In this document: positions 10,139 through 22,244 of the stretch, in pieces | How the letters are laid out: each line of letters starts with the position of its first letter | Position numbering within the stretch: position 1 is the first letter of the stretch | From: Atkinsonella hypoxylon | Taxonomy: Eukaryota; Ascomycota; Sordariomycetes; Hypocreales; Clavicipitaceae | Length of the DNA: 64,000 nt | Direction: 5' to 3' | NCBI GenBank assembly: GCA_000729835.1 | Contig: JFHB01000025.1 | Span: 1-64,000, forward strand | Notes under the pieces: model-generated | Databases searched by the model: none | Told to the model about the DNA's origin: nothing | Seen by the model: the letters and a program-made list of their open reading frames with translations, nothing else | Position numbers and translations under genes: made by a program

Positions 10139-11014
10139 ATGCATCTCCTCGCGCTTCTCTCCCTCCCGCCCTGCATCGCAGCTGCCTCCCTGACGCTCTC
10201 CCTCCCCGCGACGCCAAACCCGTTCGCCCTCCCGCCCAGCACGCACGCCACCCTCTCGACCCTCGCCAAGCACCACTCCGCGCCCCTCTCCTCCGCCAAC
10301 ACCTTCGTCTTCCACAACGTCACGCCGGGGTCCTACCTCGCGGACGTGCACTGCCCGACCGATGGGTACCGGCCCCTCCGCATCGACGTGGCCGTCGACC
10401 ACGACGGCCGAGCGCTCATTCAGGCGTGGGATACCTTCCGGGGCAACGAATGGGGGAACAAGGGCGAGGCGGTGCCCGTCAAAGACGGCGGTGCTGTCGA
10501 GGTGAAGAGCATTGGGAAGAAGATTTACTTTGTGGACCGACCGACTTGTATGACTTTCCCTTACCCGAGATGCAGACGTCATGGGAGATGTACTTTGCTA
10601 ACGAGTTATAGTCTCGATACTGGGCATCTTGAAGAACCCCATGATTCTGATGGGCCTCGTCAGCATGGTTATATTCATCGGCATGCCGAAATTAGTTGAG
10701 AACAGTACGTTGGGCCCTCGCCGCTTCATGTTTTGGCCATTCATCTTCCCCCCCCCCCTCCCTCTACCCCCTTTCCTCACATTCACAAATGTCACCTACT
10801 GACGAAAATGGCAGTGGACCCCGAAACCAAGGCCGAGTTCGAAGCATCCCAGCGTAACAGCCCTCTGAATGCCATGATGGGCAGCACCGCGCAGCAGCAG
10901 AATCTCCTGGGAAATTTCGACATGGCTGCCTTCCTGGCTGGCTCGGGCAAGAAGGACTCTGAGGGGCCGGGGAATGCCAATGACGGGCGCAATGAGCCTG
11001 TTCGGAGGGGCTGA
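10139..11014 (+). CDS. EMC7: ER membrane protein complex subunit 7
   Basis: Exons 10139-10547, 10612-10704 and 10815-11014 give 233 aa. The EMC inserts transmembrane proteins into the ER membrane; EMC7 contributes a lumenal beta-sandwich. The start ATG opens a signal peptide (MHLLALLSLPPCIAAASL). The lumenal domain follows, with FVFHNVTPGSYLADVHC, the hallmark of the EMC7 beta-sandwich family (DUF2012). Exon 2 encodes the single membrane helix (LMGLVSMVIFIGMPKL), and MDPETKAEFE follows at the start of exon 3, as in other EMC7 proteins. The cytosolic tail is Gln/Asn/Gly-rich. EMC10, another subunit, is encoded at 58994-59634. The gene is convergent with the WW-domain gene. Confidence 0.93.
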
Positions 11015-11364
11015 AGGGTGACGAAGTCATGTGCTGTATTGTATGATTGATTGTAAAGGCTTTTTGTGACATAACACGATAGATCTCGAGCGCGTGCATC
11101 TCAACTGATGTGAACACTGTTCGAACTTCCTAGCGGCTTGAACTGTCATTATCTAAGACACTTTGGTTGAACAAGCATTTAAACGTAGCCCTAGTCACAG
11201 CCAGACAATTCGCTCTTTATTTTATTTTATTTTATTTTTTCAAGCTTCAGATGTAATTGCTGTCGTTGGAAGTTTTTGCTCCTTGGAAATTCTCAACACC
11301 CGTCCAACCTCACTTTCCTGGCAACAAAAGAGGAAAAAGAACAAGAACGTTCCATACGCCATTA
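11015..11364. other. Convergent 3' intergenic region
   Basis: Spacer between the 3' ends of EMC7 and the WW-domain gene. It contains a (TTTTA)n stretch at about 11217-11238. No gene seen. Confidence 0.5.
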
Positions 11365-12518
11365 TTAGAAGTCACCGCCGTCAAAGTCACCACCACCAAA
11401 ATCATCACCACCAAAATCATTATCCTGTCCGTCCTCTGTAAGCGGATTAGTTATCAGCGTTCTTAATCAAGATGTCAAGAAAGGAGACAAGACTTACCAT
11501 ATCCCTGCATATACTCAGACTGATCATGGTCATGAATAGCATCGGCAATCAGAGCACCGCCCAACACGCCGGCACCCAAACCAAGCGCACCACCAGCAAG
11601 ACCCATGCCCATCCCGCCGCCCATGCCCGGCTTCCTACCGGCCGCCTGTTGCTGGTAAGCGCCCTGGGGATATCCTCCGCCGTAGCCACCGGGCGCACCA
11701 TATCCGGGCTGGCCGTAGCCCGGCTGGGGATATCCCCCGTAGCCGCCGCCCATGGGAGAAGCTTGCTGAGGGTAGCCGCCGTACTGCTGCTGGGGAGGCG
11801 GCGAAGAATAGTAATTACTAGGTGGCGGCTGCTGGGGATATCCTCCGTATCCGCCATTGCCATAGCCCGCCTGGCCCTGCTGCGGGTTCTTGACCTTCCC
11901 GAACAGCTTGCCCAGGAACCCGCCGCGGTCTTTGCCTCTTGACCCTTCTCGGGGCGGTAGATCTGACGGGAACTGCTCTTGCTGCTGTGGCTGACCTCCC
12001 GATTGACCCTGCGTATATGAATCCGCGGCGCCGCCGGTTCCATACCCAACGGGAGGTGCTGGACCCCCTCGAGCTTTGGCGTCCTCCTCCGCCTGCAACT
12101 TGGCCGCCAACTTGGCGTCCTCGTCCTCGCTCGCCGCAGCGTCACGCAGCCCCTTCTTCTCATCAGATGGATTCTCATATGGGTTCTTCTTGGTATCCGC
12201 CGCCAGGGGCGCATTCTTGCCCGGCTCATACCCTGGCGGTGGCTCATCCGGAGCGTTCTCGTCAACCGGGAATACCGGCGCAGTAGGCTTCTCCCATTGG
12301 GAATTTTTTGTGTACACGTTTACATAGTACCTGGAGACGTAGCTGGTCGTCAGTCTCATCTCATGTCTGGAGAATTATTCATTTCCTCGATTACGAGTTT
12401 GCGCGACATAGAAAACATACCATTCTTTGTATTGCTCGTTCCAGCGAGCAACCCACCCGGCCGGGACCTCTGGCGCCTTGGGAGGCGGTGGCCCTGAAGG
12501 CGGAGCGTATTCGTCCAT
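11365..12518 (-). CDS. WWM1: WW-domain protein, Wwm1-like, Gly/Tyr/Gln-rich
   Basis: Read on the minus strand, exons 12421-12518, 11498-12330 and 11365-11435 give 333 aa. Residues about 19-50 form a WW domain (GWVARWNEQYKEWYYVNV, then SQWEKP), with Trp22, the Tyr34-Tyr35 pair, Trp45 and Pro48 present; such domains bind proline-rich ligands. A charged segment follows, then a low-complexity YGGYPQQ/GYGQPGYG region, then a glycine-rich hydrophobic stretch (GGALGLGAGVLGGALIADA), HDHDQ and a tail of repeated GGDDFGGGDF. This order closely resembles yeast Wwm1, a metacaspase-interacting WW protein; the functional link is inference. The last exon is only 71 nt, and without it the frame would end in an unrelated KSCLLS. 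The prion-like region could drive condensate formation. Confidence 0.78.
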
Positions 12519-13042
12519 GTAGTTATCTATGAGACGAAGAGGCTTCGAAGACAGTAGACGAAACCGACTGTCAGAGTCAGAGGAGGGGCTCAGAACCTGA
12601 CTAGGACGAACGAGGGCGTAGAGTGGCTCTGTTGTGCTTGGAGAGATGAGGATGCTACTGGAGGGTGAGAGGTAGGAAAGAGCCTTACAAGTCTCTATTC
12701 GGAGAAATACAATTTATCTCAAAGGGGAAAAGAATATGGAAATGGAAATGGAAATGGGCAAGAGAATGAGAAACTGGCGGACGGACAAGATGAGGGCGCA
12801 CAGGCTGACGCAGCTTATCCCGGCTTTCGGCCACCGACCGGCCTTCGCCACCAGCTGTCGTCATGCTTGCCCCCCAGCCACACTTGCGGGAATGTTCGAC
12901 GTCAAATCGACATCTGTTCCTTCGATGAAATTATTCCAAGCGCTTCTACATTCTATGCAATTCCAAAGCATAAAGCCATCCACATGTACAGAATGATGGG
13001 CAGCAAAACAAAAGAAAACAAATCTGGCCCGTGTGCCATGTT
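12519..13042. other. Intergenic: WW-gene promoter and PNS1-type 3' end
   Basis: It contains a short GGAAAT hexamer repeat at about 12735-12756. No gene seen. Confidence 0.5.
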
Positions 13043-15433
13043 CTACACATAGCCTAGGTCATCGCCAATGCGCCGCTCTCCAAACAGATATGCTGCCTCC
13101 AAACAGTACCGTCCATGTCCTCTTTCCATGCGTCTCTCGCTACTGTAGCAAATCAAGACTGCATCCACGATTCCGCTGAGGATGCCTTCCATTGCACCCA
13201 TCACTGAGTATCCGATGAAACTGGCCATGATGCCCACCACATACGCATAGGCCGATCCCCGAACGCCCATCCCATCAGGTAGCTGTATGCGCAGTTGTTT
13301 CGCAGTGATGACCCAGCCTGCAAAACCCAGTCCTGTAGCCATAATCAATCGACTGGCTACAAGCAGGAGCTTGGCGAGTCGATACGGTAGCAGGCTGTTG
13401 ACTTGCCCGCGGAGTCGCAGCGCACGAGGCGTGAGTGTCGTCGTTGGAATCGTGGGAGACACAAGTTCCATCTGACCAAGCCCCCGGGCTGACACGGCTA
13501 GACTCTGTGAATGAATAGCGCTATACGTCACTGTCAGAGGATTTGTCAAAGCAACAACCGGAGTAGGAATCCAGAAAGACGCGATATTTGTAATGGTCAT
13601 TCCGATCCGGCGAGGAAGAAACAACAGAGGCGCCCGAATCAGTAGCGAGAGTAGCGTGGACTCGCATATACTGCCGAATATTGTCGTTGTTGCATGACTG
13701 AGCGCGGCTGCCACGATTTCGCGTGAGGGTGTCGCAGGTCCCGCGTTTCGATGGAAATACCATTGCGAAACAGTTGCCGCCGTCGTTGCACGGTGGACGG
13801 CGTTGATCACGGCCAGAGTCCACATGTACATCAGAACAAAGGCAGCACCAAGCCACCAGCTCGACATGCGAATTACAAATCTCACCAATGACTTCGAGAA
13901 GTAACCGCCCATGAAGACGCGGGTAAACATGGCCAGCCAGGCCCAGGTCCAGACCACAATGATCGCCAAACACCCGAAGCCGACGACGAACAGGCCGGCA
14001 TTCTGCGACAGGATCTTGCAGGAGAACTGCAGAATCTCAATGGCTTGCTGGATGGCCCGTCGGCCTTTCACGACTAGCCACAACCACAAAACGCAAGATG
14101 CTGCTGGAATCAAAGACACCCATCGCATCATGGAGTCCTGCAAACTCGACCCGTGGGTCCTTCCCTTGAATGACGAAACGAAGGAGTACATGGAGAAGGA
14201 AAACATTATGACCGGTACTGCGATCAGTATTACCGATACGAGAGGCCGAACGAATGATCGCAGGGCAGCGAGCCAGACAAATGATACGAATACGGCGACG
14301 ACAGTGTCGACTGCCAGCATGTCAAATGACTTCTGTAATGTTGAGTAGATGGTGTCTCCGACAGGGCCACTCTGCAGTGAGGTATGCAGCCACACGAGCA
14401 CAAAGGTAGATAACATGGCCGCAAAGCTGATGAGAAATATCCAAGCGAAAAATGGATCGTGTTTGAATAGCTCGCCCTCGATCAATAGGTTTCCAGGTTG
14501 GGCAACCTCCCCTTCATACTCTTCGTGACTATCCCTTCGTAGACTGCTGCGCTCAGAATCGGCCGTGGATGTCCTTCTCAGTAAGAAAGGCTCCCGGTCC
14601 GACTGATCTTTGAACCGTTGGAAAGGCGGTGGACTTGAGTCTGTCGGTGCTTCGCCGCCCAATAAGGACTCTGGCGGGTCCTCATCGCCATCTTCTTGGG
14701 AGTCTAGCCGAACATCGACCATCTTGTTCTTGTCTGGCGGGCTTGCTGCATTTCCTTGATTGTCTAGATTCGATTTCGACAGTTCCTCCGCTTCTTCAAA
14801 TAAGACTTCGCCCGCCAGATGCGGCTGGTGCGTGCTCCTTGTTCCATTCCAGCTGCTCCTTATGCCTCGGCTGTGAGCCCGCCCATGATAGAGATTGCTT
14901 CCGTCCCCATCAGTGCTATCTTGGACGGATCCATGGCTATTGGCTGATTCAATACTCTCACCCAGTTTACTTGCTGCTGCCACACGACGTGACCTTTGCA
15001 AGGCAAACAAGTCGGCCGCTTCGCGCTCTCGTTCGTCGTCGTCATCCTCTTCCCGAAATTCGTCGAGCGTGCTGTGAAAAAGTGGTGCATCCTGCGCGGC
15101 TGATATTCTGGAAGCGAAGCCCAGATTGCCAAATCTTGACCCATTCCCATTCTGTTGGTACGGATTTCCGCCATATCCCCTTGCTAGAATCGATCTGTGA
15201 CTCGTATTGCCTCTGCCAGTGTCTCTTTGGCCGCGACCAGGCCGAGACGAGGACCAGTCATTGTTCCGTTGGTTGTCATTATCGCCGCCTTGTCCGGCAA
15301 AACCAGATAGTCTCGATTGTGACTGTGCCAAGAACCGCGAAGCATCTATGAAGCTCAAGATTTAGCGAATAAGTTCGAAGTTCAAGTGCGAGGTGCAGAC
15401 ACAAGAGACTGGAAACAAACATTCTGAGAACAT
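13043..15433 (-). CDS. Choline-transporter-like (PNS1/CTL) multipass membrane protein
   Basis: Two exons on the minus strand: a 13-nt first exon (15421-15433) and 13043-15345, giving 771 aa. The open frame itself has no ATG; splicing GTTTGT...CATAG joins ATGTTCTCAGAAT to give MFSEYASRFLAQSQSRL, a start I regard as typical for this fungal family. Residues 1 to about 300 are cytosolic, acidic and low-complexity. About ten hydrophobic segments follow, beginning near PFFAWIFLISFAAMLSTFVLVWL. The region GGYFSKSLVRFVIRMSSWWLGAAF, HRATTAATVSQWYFHRNAG and the later CYSSERRME with a short tail match the CTL/PNS1 family (Pfam Choline_transpo). Substrate is uncertain: yeast Pns1 is not a proven choline carrier. 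The protein probably sits in the plasma or an endomembrane. Confidence 0.85.
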
Positions 15434-16811
15434 GATTAATTGGTTGAATTTCCCCTTGAATCACCATCCGCCTCCTCGCGCTCTGGAAAGGTCGACTTGA
15501 CTCCCTCGGTAACGGAAAGATGGCGCAATGTTACTCGGCGGATACTGGTACTGGGATGGAGATATTAATAAACGTCCAGTCCAAGCCTGCCCCCACAGGC
15601 GGTAGACAAAGCGTGATGCTGTGGAGTCGTCAGTCACTCAGGCAGTAAGTTAACTACTGTGGTCGTATACTAGAGGTCTCTGTTGTGAAGCGATATCGGT
15701 GTATTGAAAGTCGGTTTGTGAAGGAAATGGGGGCGGGTAGGTGAAACGGCGAGGATGAACGACTCGGGATGGTTAAAGAACAAGGGCGCTGAGTCAAAAT
15801 ACCAGGTACCTGGATATGTACCTAGGTACCTAGACATATACGGGCGTATAATGTATTGTAATGGTCATGCGCACGCTTAAGGCGGGTGAGGCCCGGGGGC
15901 TCTGGCGTATTGGGCCCGGGTGCCTTGATAAAGTGATGCAATGTCAGGCTAACTGCGAGTACCAGCACGTAAGCGTCTTTTCAGGTAAAAGCCCAAGTAC
16001 TGTACTTCCAGTCAGCCGCTTATTTCGTTCTGGTCCTCAGTCCTCAGTCCTCAGTGTGCATGCGTATGGCCGGCCACGACCAGGCCAGTCAGCAGGAAGT
16101 CGTCAGGCAAGGAAGGACCGGTCACAAGGGCGGACCGGCTGCACCTAGGTACCTAAGGTATCTAAGGTGGCTGAGGTATTTAAGTACCTAGGTACCTACC
16201 TACCTACCTACCTAGTAGGTATGTACCCAGTACCTACCCGTGCATGGGCTAGCCCGTCATCCATCAACCAACTGGCTGGCTCCATGTGCTGTGTTGAGCC
16301 CTTTCACCGCGCAGCTCCAGCAGAATCCTATCCAAAGCACACGCATTATTAATTAATATTCTTCAAGGGAGAACTTAGGTGCCCAGGCACTTCCTCTTGA
16401 AGTTGAGAGCTGTGGAGGCCTTATTGAGATAAGCCTTCCTGTCCTTCTATAGCCAGTGCCCACTACTGCAGGTCCCACCAGCCAGCCAGCCAGCCCAATC
16501 CCCAGACTTTAACATGTTGTCTGTCTGTCCGTCTCTCGACCCCGAGGCTCGTGACGACCTCGACCCATTCATTGTGTTGCACATCTTGCTCCGTAGACAA
16601 CTGCTTATTCAACTCTCTTCGTCCTCGCCGCCATCCCAACCCGCCTATTCAGAACCTCACACTCAAACTTTCATTCCAACTTGAACAGAGACCAATTCAC
16701 ACCCATCATCCAGAAACCGGCAGAAATCAACGACCCGCCCCGTACCCAGAGTGACGCCATAGAGCCAGAAAGCCCACGTGCTGCCCAGCTTCCCCAAGCT
16801 CACAACTTCCC
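15434..16811. promoter_or_regulatory. Divergent promoter region with TACCTAGGTA palindromes
   Basis: A 1.4-kb space between the divergent PNS1-type and Rab genes. The palindrome TACCTAGGTA occurs at 15819-15828 and 16185-16194, within runs of (ACCT)n and GGTACC (15803-15835, 16141-16216). The same motif family recurs elsewhere in this window (for example about 46620-46640). A CCAGCCAGCCAG run lies at about 16478-16494. No coding gene recognised. Regulatory function is not shown. Confidence 0.4.
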
Positions 16812-17579
16812 ATGGCCTCCTCCCCATGGGACTACATCGCCAAGCTAGTCTGCATTGGTGATTCAGGATGCGGCAAGTCATCCCTCACCATACGCCTCTG
16901 CGAAGGCCGCTTCTCGCCGCAACACGACGTCACCATCGGCGTTGAATTCGGCTCGCGCATCGTCCCCGTCGGGCCGCCGCACTCCAAGCCAACTCCCTTC
17001 CTCTCCTCTCATACCACTACCAACAACGGCGCACCCTCCGATGGCCTCCCCGAGCCACCGCGGGATACATCCAAGCTTGTCCAAAAGCACATGAAGCTCT
17101 CGCTATGGGATACAGCCGGCCAGGAGACCTACAAGTCCGTCACGAGATCCTACTTTCGCGGCGCAAGCGGCGCCCTTCTGGTATTTGACCTGTCGAGGAA
17201 GCAGACCTTTCACCACGTGACGGACTGGTTGAACGACCTGCGGCAGATTGCGGAGCCGGACATCGTGGTTGTGCTGGTAGGCAACAAGGCGGATCTGACA
17301 CAGACCGATGACAACAAGAGAGAAGTGACGAGGGAAGAGGCGGAGCAGTGGGCGAGGAGGAACGGCGTCATGGAGTACGTCGAGACGAGTGCCAAGAGTG
17401 GCGAGAATGTTGAGAATGCCTTCATGAGGGTTGCCGAGAGGATATATCAGAATATACAGGCCGGCAAGTATGATTTGAATGATCGGCGGTCCGGCGTCAA
17501 GGGACCTAGTGCCGGTGGTAGTAGACAAGTGAAGCTGGCGGGGAGTGCAAACAAGCCTCCTGCCGGGGGATGTTGCTGA
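16812..17579 (+). CDS. Rab-family small GTPase, Rab4-like
   Basis: Single exon, 255 aa. All GTPase motifs are present: P-loop GDSGCGKS (16-23), switch I Thr41 in TIGVEF, DTAGQE (100-105), NKAD (158-161) and ETSAK (191-195). The last two residues are Cys-Cys (254-255) for double geranylgeranylation. TIGVEFGSRI and SYFRGASGALLVFD point to the Rab2/4/14 branch; I favour Rab4, which acts in endosomal recycling. An extra stretch of about 40 residues, rich in Pro, Ser and Thr (about 54-93), is inserted between switch I and switch II in the interswitch hairpin; no splice signals suggest an unrecognised intron there. The start is MASSPWDYIAKLVCIG, normal Rab spacing to the P-loop. Confidence 0.93.
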   Translation: MASSPWDYIAKLVCIGDSGCGKSSLTIRLCEGRFSPQHDVTIGVEFGSRIVPVGPPHSKPTPFLSSHTTTNNGAPSDGLPEPPRDTSKLVQKHMKLSLWDTAGQETYKSVTRSYFRGASGALLVFDLSRKQTFHHVTDWLNDLRQIAEPDIVVVLVGNKADLTQTDDNKREVTREEAEQWARRNGVMEYVETSAKSGENVENAFMRVAERIYQNIQAGKYDLNDRRSGVKGPSAGGSRQVKLAGSANKPPAGGCC

Positions 17580-18239
17580 AAGTAGTGTCAATGGGAACAT
17601 GAGACTTGGGAGGTGGGAGGTGGGAAAGGCGTCAGTTTTCTGGGGATGGCACGGCCATGGAAACATATCCCTATCATGAGATGGGTACGAGGTTTGGATG
17701 ACAGCACATACGAAAGCAAGCTTGCATGCGTGATACCCACTACCCTATCAGTATCTCTGTCCTCTTCCTGCTCTTAATATCGCGATGCGACCACGACTAC
17801 ACTTGGGTAGTCATCATATACTGCATAGGCATAGACTGGCTTGGGGATAGATATTAATTGCGTGACACATAATCTGCACAATTATAATTCCATATTCATC
17901 ACATCATAACAACTCAAGATGTATTTTGAAATATTGATTGTTTTTTCAAACTTGCATCAGTCGCAAAATCATCCTCTTTCTCTCGTGAAATCTACACAAA
18001 CGACTTTTTCTTTTGATACATGCCATCACAAACCAGATAGCTCATTATATAAATTACCGAGGACATTCCCAAGCCTAATTCTTGGTGTGATCCCAGGCTA
18101 GCCTCCACATTGTCCAAATCATCGGCGGTGCCGCGTGGCCTAGTCGTAGCGAAGGTTGTATTGGCAGGTAACCGCTCACCTTTCGATTGCCACCATGGCA
18201 AGCCATGCTTGTCTCCACCCTTTTGTCACTTCAACCACC
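17580..18239. other. Convergent 3' intergenic region
   Basis: Spacer between the 3' ends of the Rab gene and PMT2. It is AT-rich around 17800-18050 with T-rich stretches. No gene or tRNA recognised. Confidence 0.5.
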
Positions 18240-20686
18240 TCAATCGCTGATTTTCCAATTACTGAACCATTTCAAGTAGCTGAATTGCTTGTTGGGACCG
18301 ACCATGCCCCAGCAAATGGGCATGTATAGTATATACAGGCCAATAGTGACTGTATACAAGACGCCATACGTAGCACTCTGAATAGCAGTATTGTGATTCC
18401 TAACCGTCCAGTCCACGAGAAAGCCAAAGGATAGAATGGCAAAGTAAAGAGCAGGGTAGTAGTGATGGACATACGTGACACGAGCCATGACGACAAAAGG
18501 CAGATAGTGCAGGAACCAACCGGCAACAGGGTAAATACCAGAGTAGTGGATGTGGTCCATCTCTTTCTCGCTGAGATCCTTGAAACCTCGCTGCCATCGC
18601 AGAACGTACCAAACAACAATGAGGCCGATGATGCCAAGACCCACAGTGGAGCCCCAGTAAACTAGGGGGTTCCCAAGCAGGTAGTACTTGATGATATGGT
18701 CGTCCCAGCCGCACATACGTAGACCTACATGCAGAATCGGCCATTGCCACCACTGAGAGGCCAGGTCGTCTTGCTTGTCGGGATCGGGAACTAGAGCATT
18801 GTTGGAGGTCATCATGGCGACGTTCAGGTGGAGGAAATCGTGGAAGAAGGGGGACTTGTAAACGCCAGGGTCTCCGGCAGGCAACTTCTCATTCCAGTGA
18901 GCCTCAACGTTCCAGTGAGTATAGGCATCGCGAGGGTTGTTCTCCTTAGTGCAAGTGACTTCAATCTGCTTGAAGCCCCACTGAGGCAAGTTTTTGTTGG
19001 TGCCTCTTAAATAGCAGCCGAGAACTTCATGCTTGAGACGGAAAGCGGTTGTCAGAGTGCGAATTCGGCTTCGATCACGCGAGGCAACATCGCGAACAAC
19101 TTCAATCGTCCAGTGATCCTTATCGTCACCAACTGTCAAGTTACCATAGGTAGACACTTCCTTGTCAGATTTAGACACGGGAGCAGCTATGTCATGAGAA
19201 TGCAAGTTACGGCCGGTCGAGGCATGAATGAGACGGATCGTGGAGCCATCACCAATGAAGCGAAGATCAGGAGACGCTGCATCATACCCAGGCTCGCGGC
19301 GGTTAGGGTAGAAAAACCAGTCATTGTTGGCATCTTTGTGGTGGTAACAGGTAACTTGCTGCTGTTTGGAGCCTTCGGGATACGTCTGAACGTGGGAGTG
19401 AAGCAGGCCACCGCCATAACCCATATTTTTGATTGTGGCACGAGAGCCGAAGGCTATCTCCAACGGGCTGTTCTTTCCAACTTCAGTGCCCTTCAAGTTG
19501 GCCTGGAAGAGAGAGCTCATCTGGGCATCGCCGGGGCCAGTCTTGTTCAAGATAGCGAAGTGCAAAGCGAAGGACAAGAGGTAGACGAGGAATGGAATGA
19601 CAATCAAGCCGACCACGCGGGTCACTACATGAGCGCCGAGAGTGGTCTTCAGATTGTTAGACTGTTTATCAAAATCTATGCTCGTGCACTTTAGAGCGGT
19701 TGCTGAGGGATACATACCACAGGCATCTTGGTATTGCCAAATTTGTTCCACAGGTCCTCAATGGTATACAAGCCCACCAGGGCAGTGACGAAAAGACCGA
19801 CAAGCTTGACACTGCATACACAGCCGATGCTGATACCGGTCATGAAAAGCCAGAAGAACCATTCAGGCTCGAAGCTATTGTGGCGCTGGTTGTGGAACTT
19901 GGCCCAGCACAATGTGGTGGCCACGGTACCGCAGAGCAGCATAGAATCGAGGAGGATGAAACGGCTTATAGTAGTGTAAGAGTTCTCGCAAAGGACCATG
20001 AGGGTAACGAGCCATACGGCAGGTCGGCGGAAGTGAAGCTCGCGGGCAGTCCAATAAGCCATTGGCACACAGACGATGCCGAACATGGCATTAAAGGCCC
20101 GCATGAAGGCAAAGTTAACTTCTTCGGGATACTTCTCGCCGGATTTAAAGTCGAAAGATCCATTGTACCCGGCCAGAACACCAGAGAGACCAACCAGCAT
20201 CTTGCCGAGCGGGGGGTGAACATCGAAGTAGTATTCGTGCTTGATGTAATGACTGCCAAACTTGCCGAAGCTACATGATGTCCAAGGTCAATATTGATGC
20301 GCCAATAGCGACTAGGAAGAGAAAGGCTTATGTACTCCAGACGTTACTCACTGGGCTTCATCCCAAGTCACGATATTACTCAACCCAATTTTCCACAGTC
20401 GCGTAAATAATGCAAGTGTGGTGAAGATGACAGGGGTAATGATATGCTCCCATTCAAGTAGGGTCTCAATGGGCGTCTTCTCTGCCTATGCTCTGTGTCA
20501 GCTCCTTGCAGGTTACTCTTCAGGTCATACAAGGACTCGAAGCTGCAGACATACCTTATGAGCTGTTTTCTTAGTGTCCTCAGGTTGAGGACTAGCAGAG
20601 GAAATTGACGTATTGTTCACGTTGCGTTGTCGAAGACCATGTCCCACGTCAGCTCCTGAGGCGGAGGCAGCCTTATTAGCAGCCAT
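18240..20686 (-). CDS. PMT2: Dolichyl-phosphate-mannose protein O-mannosyltransferase, PMT2 type
   Basis: Minus-strand exons 20555-20686, 20352-20485, 19718-20270 and 18240-19646 give 741 aa, normal for PMT2. The enzyme transfers mannose from dolichyl-phosphate-mannose to Ser/Thr of proteins in the ER lumen, usually as a PMT1-PMT2 heterodimer, and is important for the fungal wall. The catalytic TWDEAHFGKFGSHY motif holds the Asp86-Glu87 pair, followed by FDVHPPLGKML. A lumenal MIR region starts near 335 with LLHSHVQTYPEGS and YHHKDANNDWF. The C-terminal multipass domain contains HYLPFVVMARVTYVHHYYPALYF. The HSH-QTYP and YHHKD wording fits the PMT2 subfamily better than PMT1 or PMT4. Introns are 69, 81 and 71 nt. 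Confidence 0.95.
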
Positions 20687-22244
20687 GATGCCGAATTAAA
20701 TATAGCTATAGTAGTCGAAGGAATCGAGTCGAAAATAAGGAAGAAAGAAGGATGATAATGGCTGGAGGTGAAAGTCCAGGAGCCTTTAAGATTTCGAAAA
20801 CCGCGGAAAACAAGGGTTCCAGAATAGATACGGTGGCCTCGAGGGATAGGGTAAATGACCGGACGAGCTGATGAAACCCAAAAACACACTGTATCGACGT
20901 CTGTGTCGAAGACGTCGCTAAATGGGAAGGCAAGGATTAACCCCCCGAGAAAAAAAGTGAAAAAGAAATGATGATGAGGACATGGACAATGATGAAAGAG
21001 TGAGAATGGAAGAGGGGGGGAAAAAGGGTCAAGACGCAGAAGCGGCGTAAATTGTTGGAGGTTATAGGTCGAGCCGGCGATTGGTGGGATGGGAAGCCAT
21101 GGGACGCAAGCATGCGTTTGGTGCAGTCAACATGCGAAGCGCCCCTGGCCTGGCCGCGCGCAGAAACCTTGAGCTCGAGCCGCACCCCGAGATCGTAAAT
21201 TGTTAAAATGCCACATATGCTCAAGCTGCTTGCTCCTTGGCTGTGGGCCGCTCGGGTGTGTTAGGTCGGTCCACTAATGCCGCTTGCAGGCTAACTACTG
21301 GCTGGAAGAATCGGAACTAGACAATGGATACGGAGGCAGGTACGGACGGAAGTAGCCTGGCCTAGCCTGGCCCAGCCTGGGTACGAAATGGATCCAGTCA
21401 GTCACGGGTTGCAAGTCCCTATTTCCGTCTCAACCTTCACTATTCCGTACTGGCACGCGCAATCAGGAGATAAACACCCTGCGATAGCACACATTGACGT
21501 CCATGTTTGGTGGGGTCTTGGAGTTTCCCGGATGCTGCCAACTGGAGATCTCTAAGAATCCTCTCGCTAGTCAACGACAACTAGCGACGCCCTTTGACTG
21601 ATGTGTGGACGTTATATTACTCCGTACCATGTCTCAAATTTCATAAGGCGGATGGAGCCGAACAGTGTGGGAGGTGCCAATGTATATTATCAGTGCTATC
21701 ATCCTTATCAATAGGACTGCGTAAAGGCACACAACTGGGCCACGGATTTGCAAGTAGACTAATTAGGGCTGAAGAAGCTGAAAGGTACTTCAAGTTAGAA
21801 GTAGACCCTCACTAGGTACCAGGTAGGCACCTCCGATAAGAAATCCTTAGTAATTCCTAAATATCCATCTAGCAGCTGTGAGGTACCAGTAAGGTACTGA
21901 AAAGTAGGCAGGCCGGGTGGAACTACGGAGTAATACAGTGGGTGTATTCCGTAAGAATGTCCAACTTAGCGTGTCACTGGCCACAGTGGTCAGCATGGAA
22001 GGACGGATGGATCCCAGCGGTTGGTCGTTCTCACATGTCATCTCGAACATTAGCACATTCCACCATCAGCATAATCCATGCAAGCTGCACCTCTGCCCTT
22101 GCCTTCATGTTTCCCGTCCTAGCCTTTGATGACATACAGCCGAGAGTCTGACAACTAAGAAATCTTTGGATCTACCAGCATATATTCAACGGCCCTTCGT
22201 TTGCGGCGGTAGCTGCGTGCCACTGGCGGGGTGTGGTAATCTCC
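20687..22244. promoter_or_regulatory. Divergent promoter region, PMT2 / CHY zinc-finger gene
   Basis: A 1.56-kb space between two divergent starts. It carries a CCTGGCCTAG/CCTGGCCCAG repeat at about 21353-21381 and two copies of the motif TACTCCGTA (21618-21626 on +, 21924-21932 as its complement TACGGAGTA). A pyrimidine/A-rich asymmetric tract lies at 20941-21030. No gene recognised. Confidence 0.4.
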
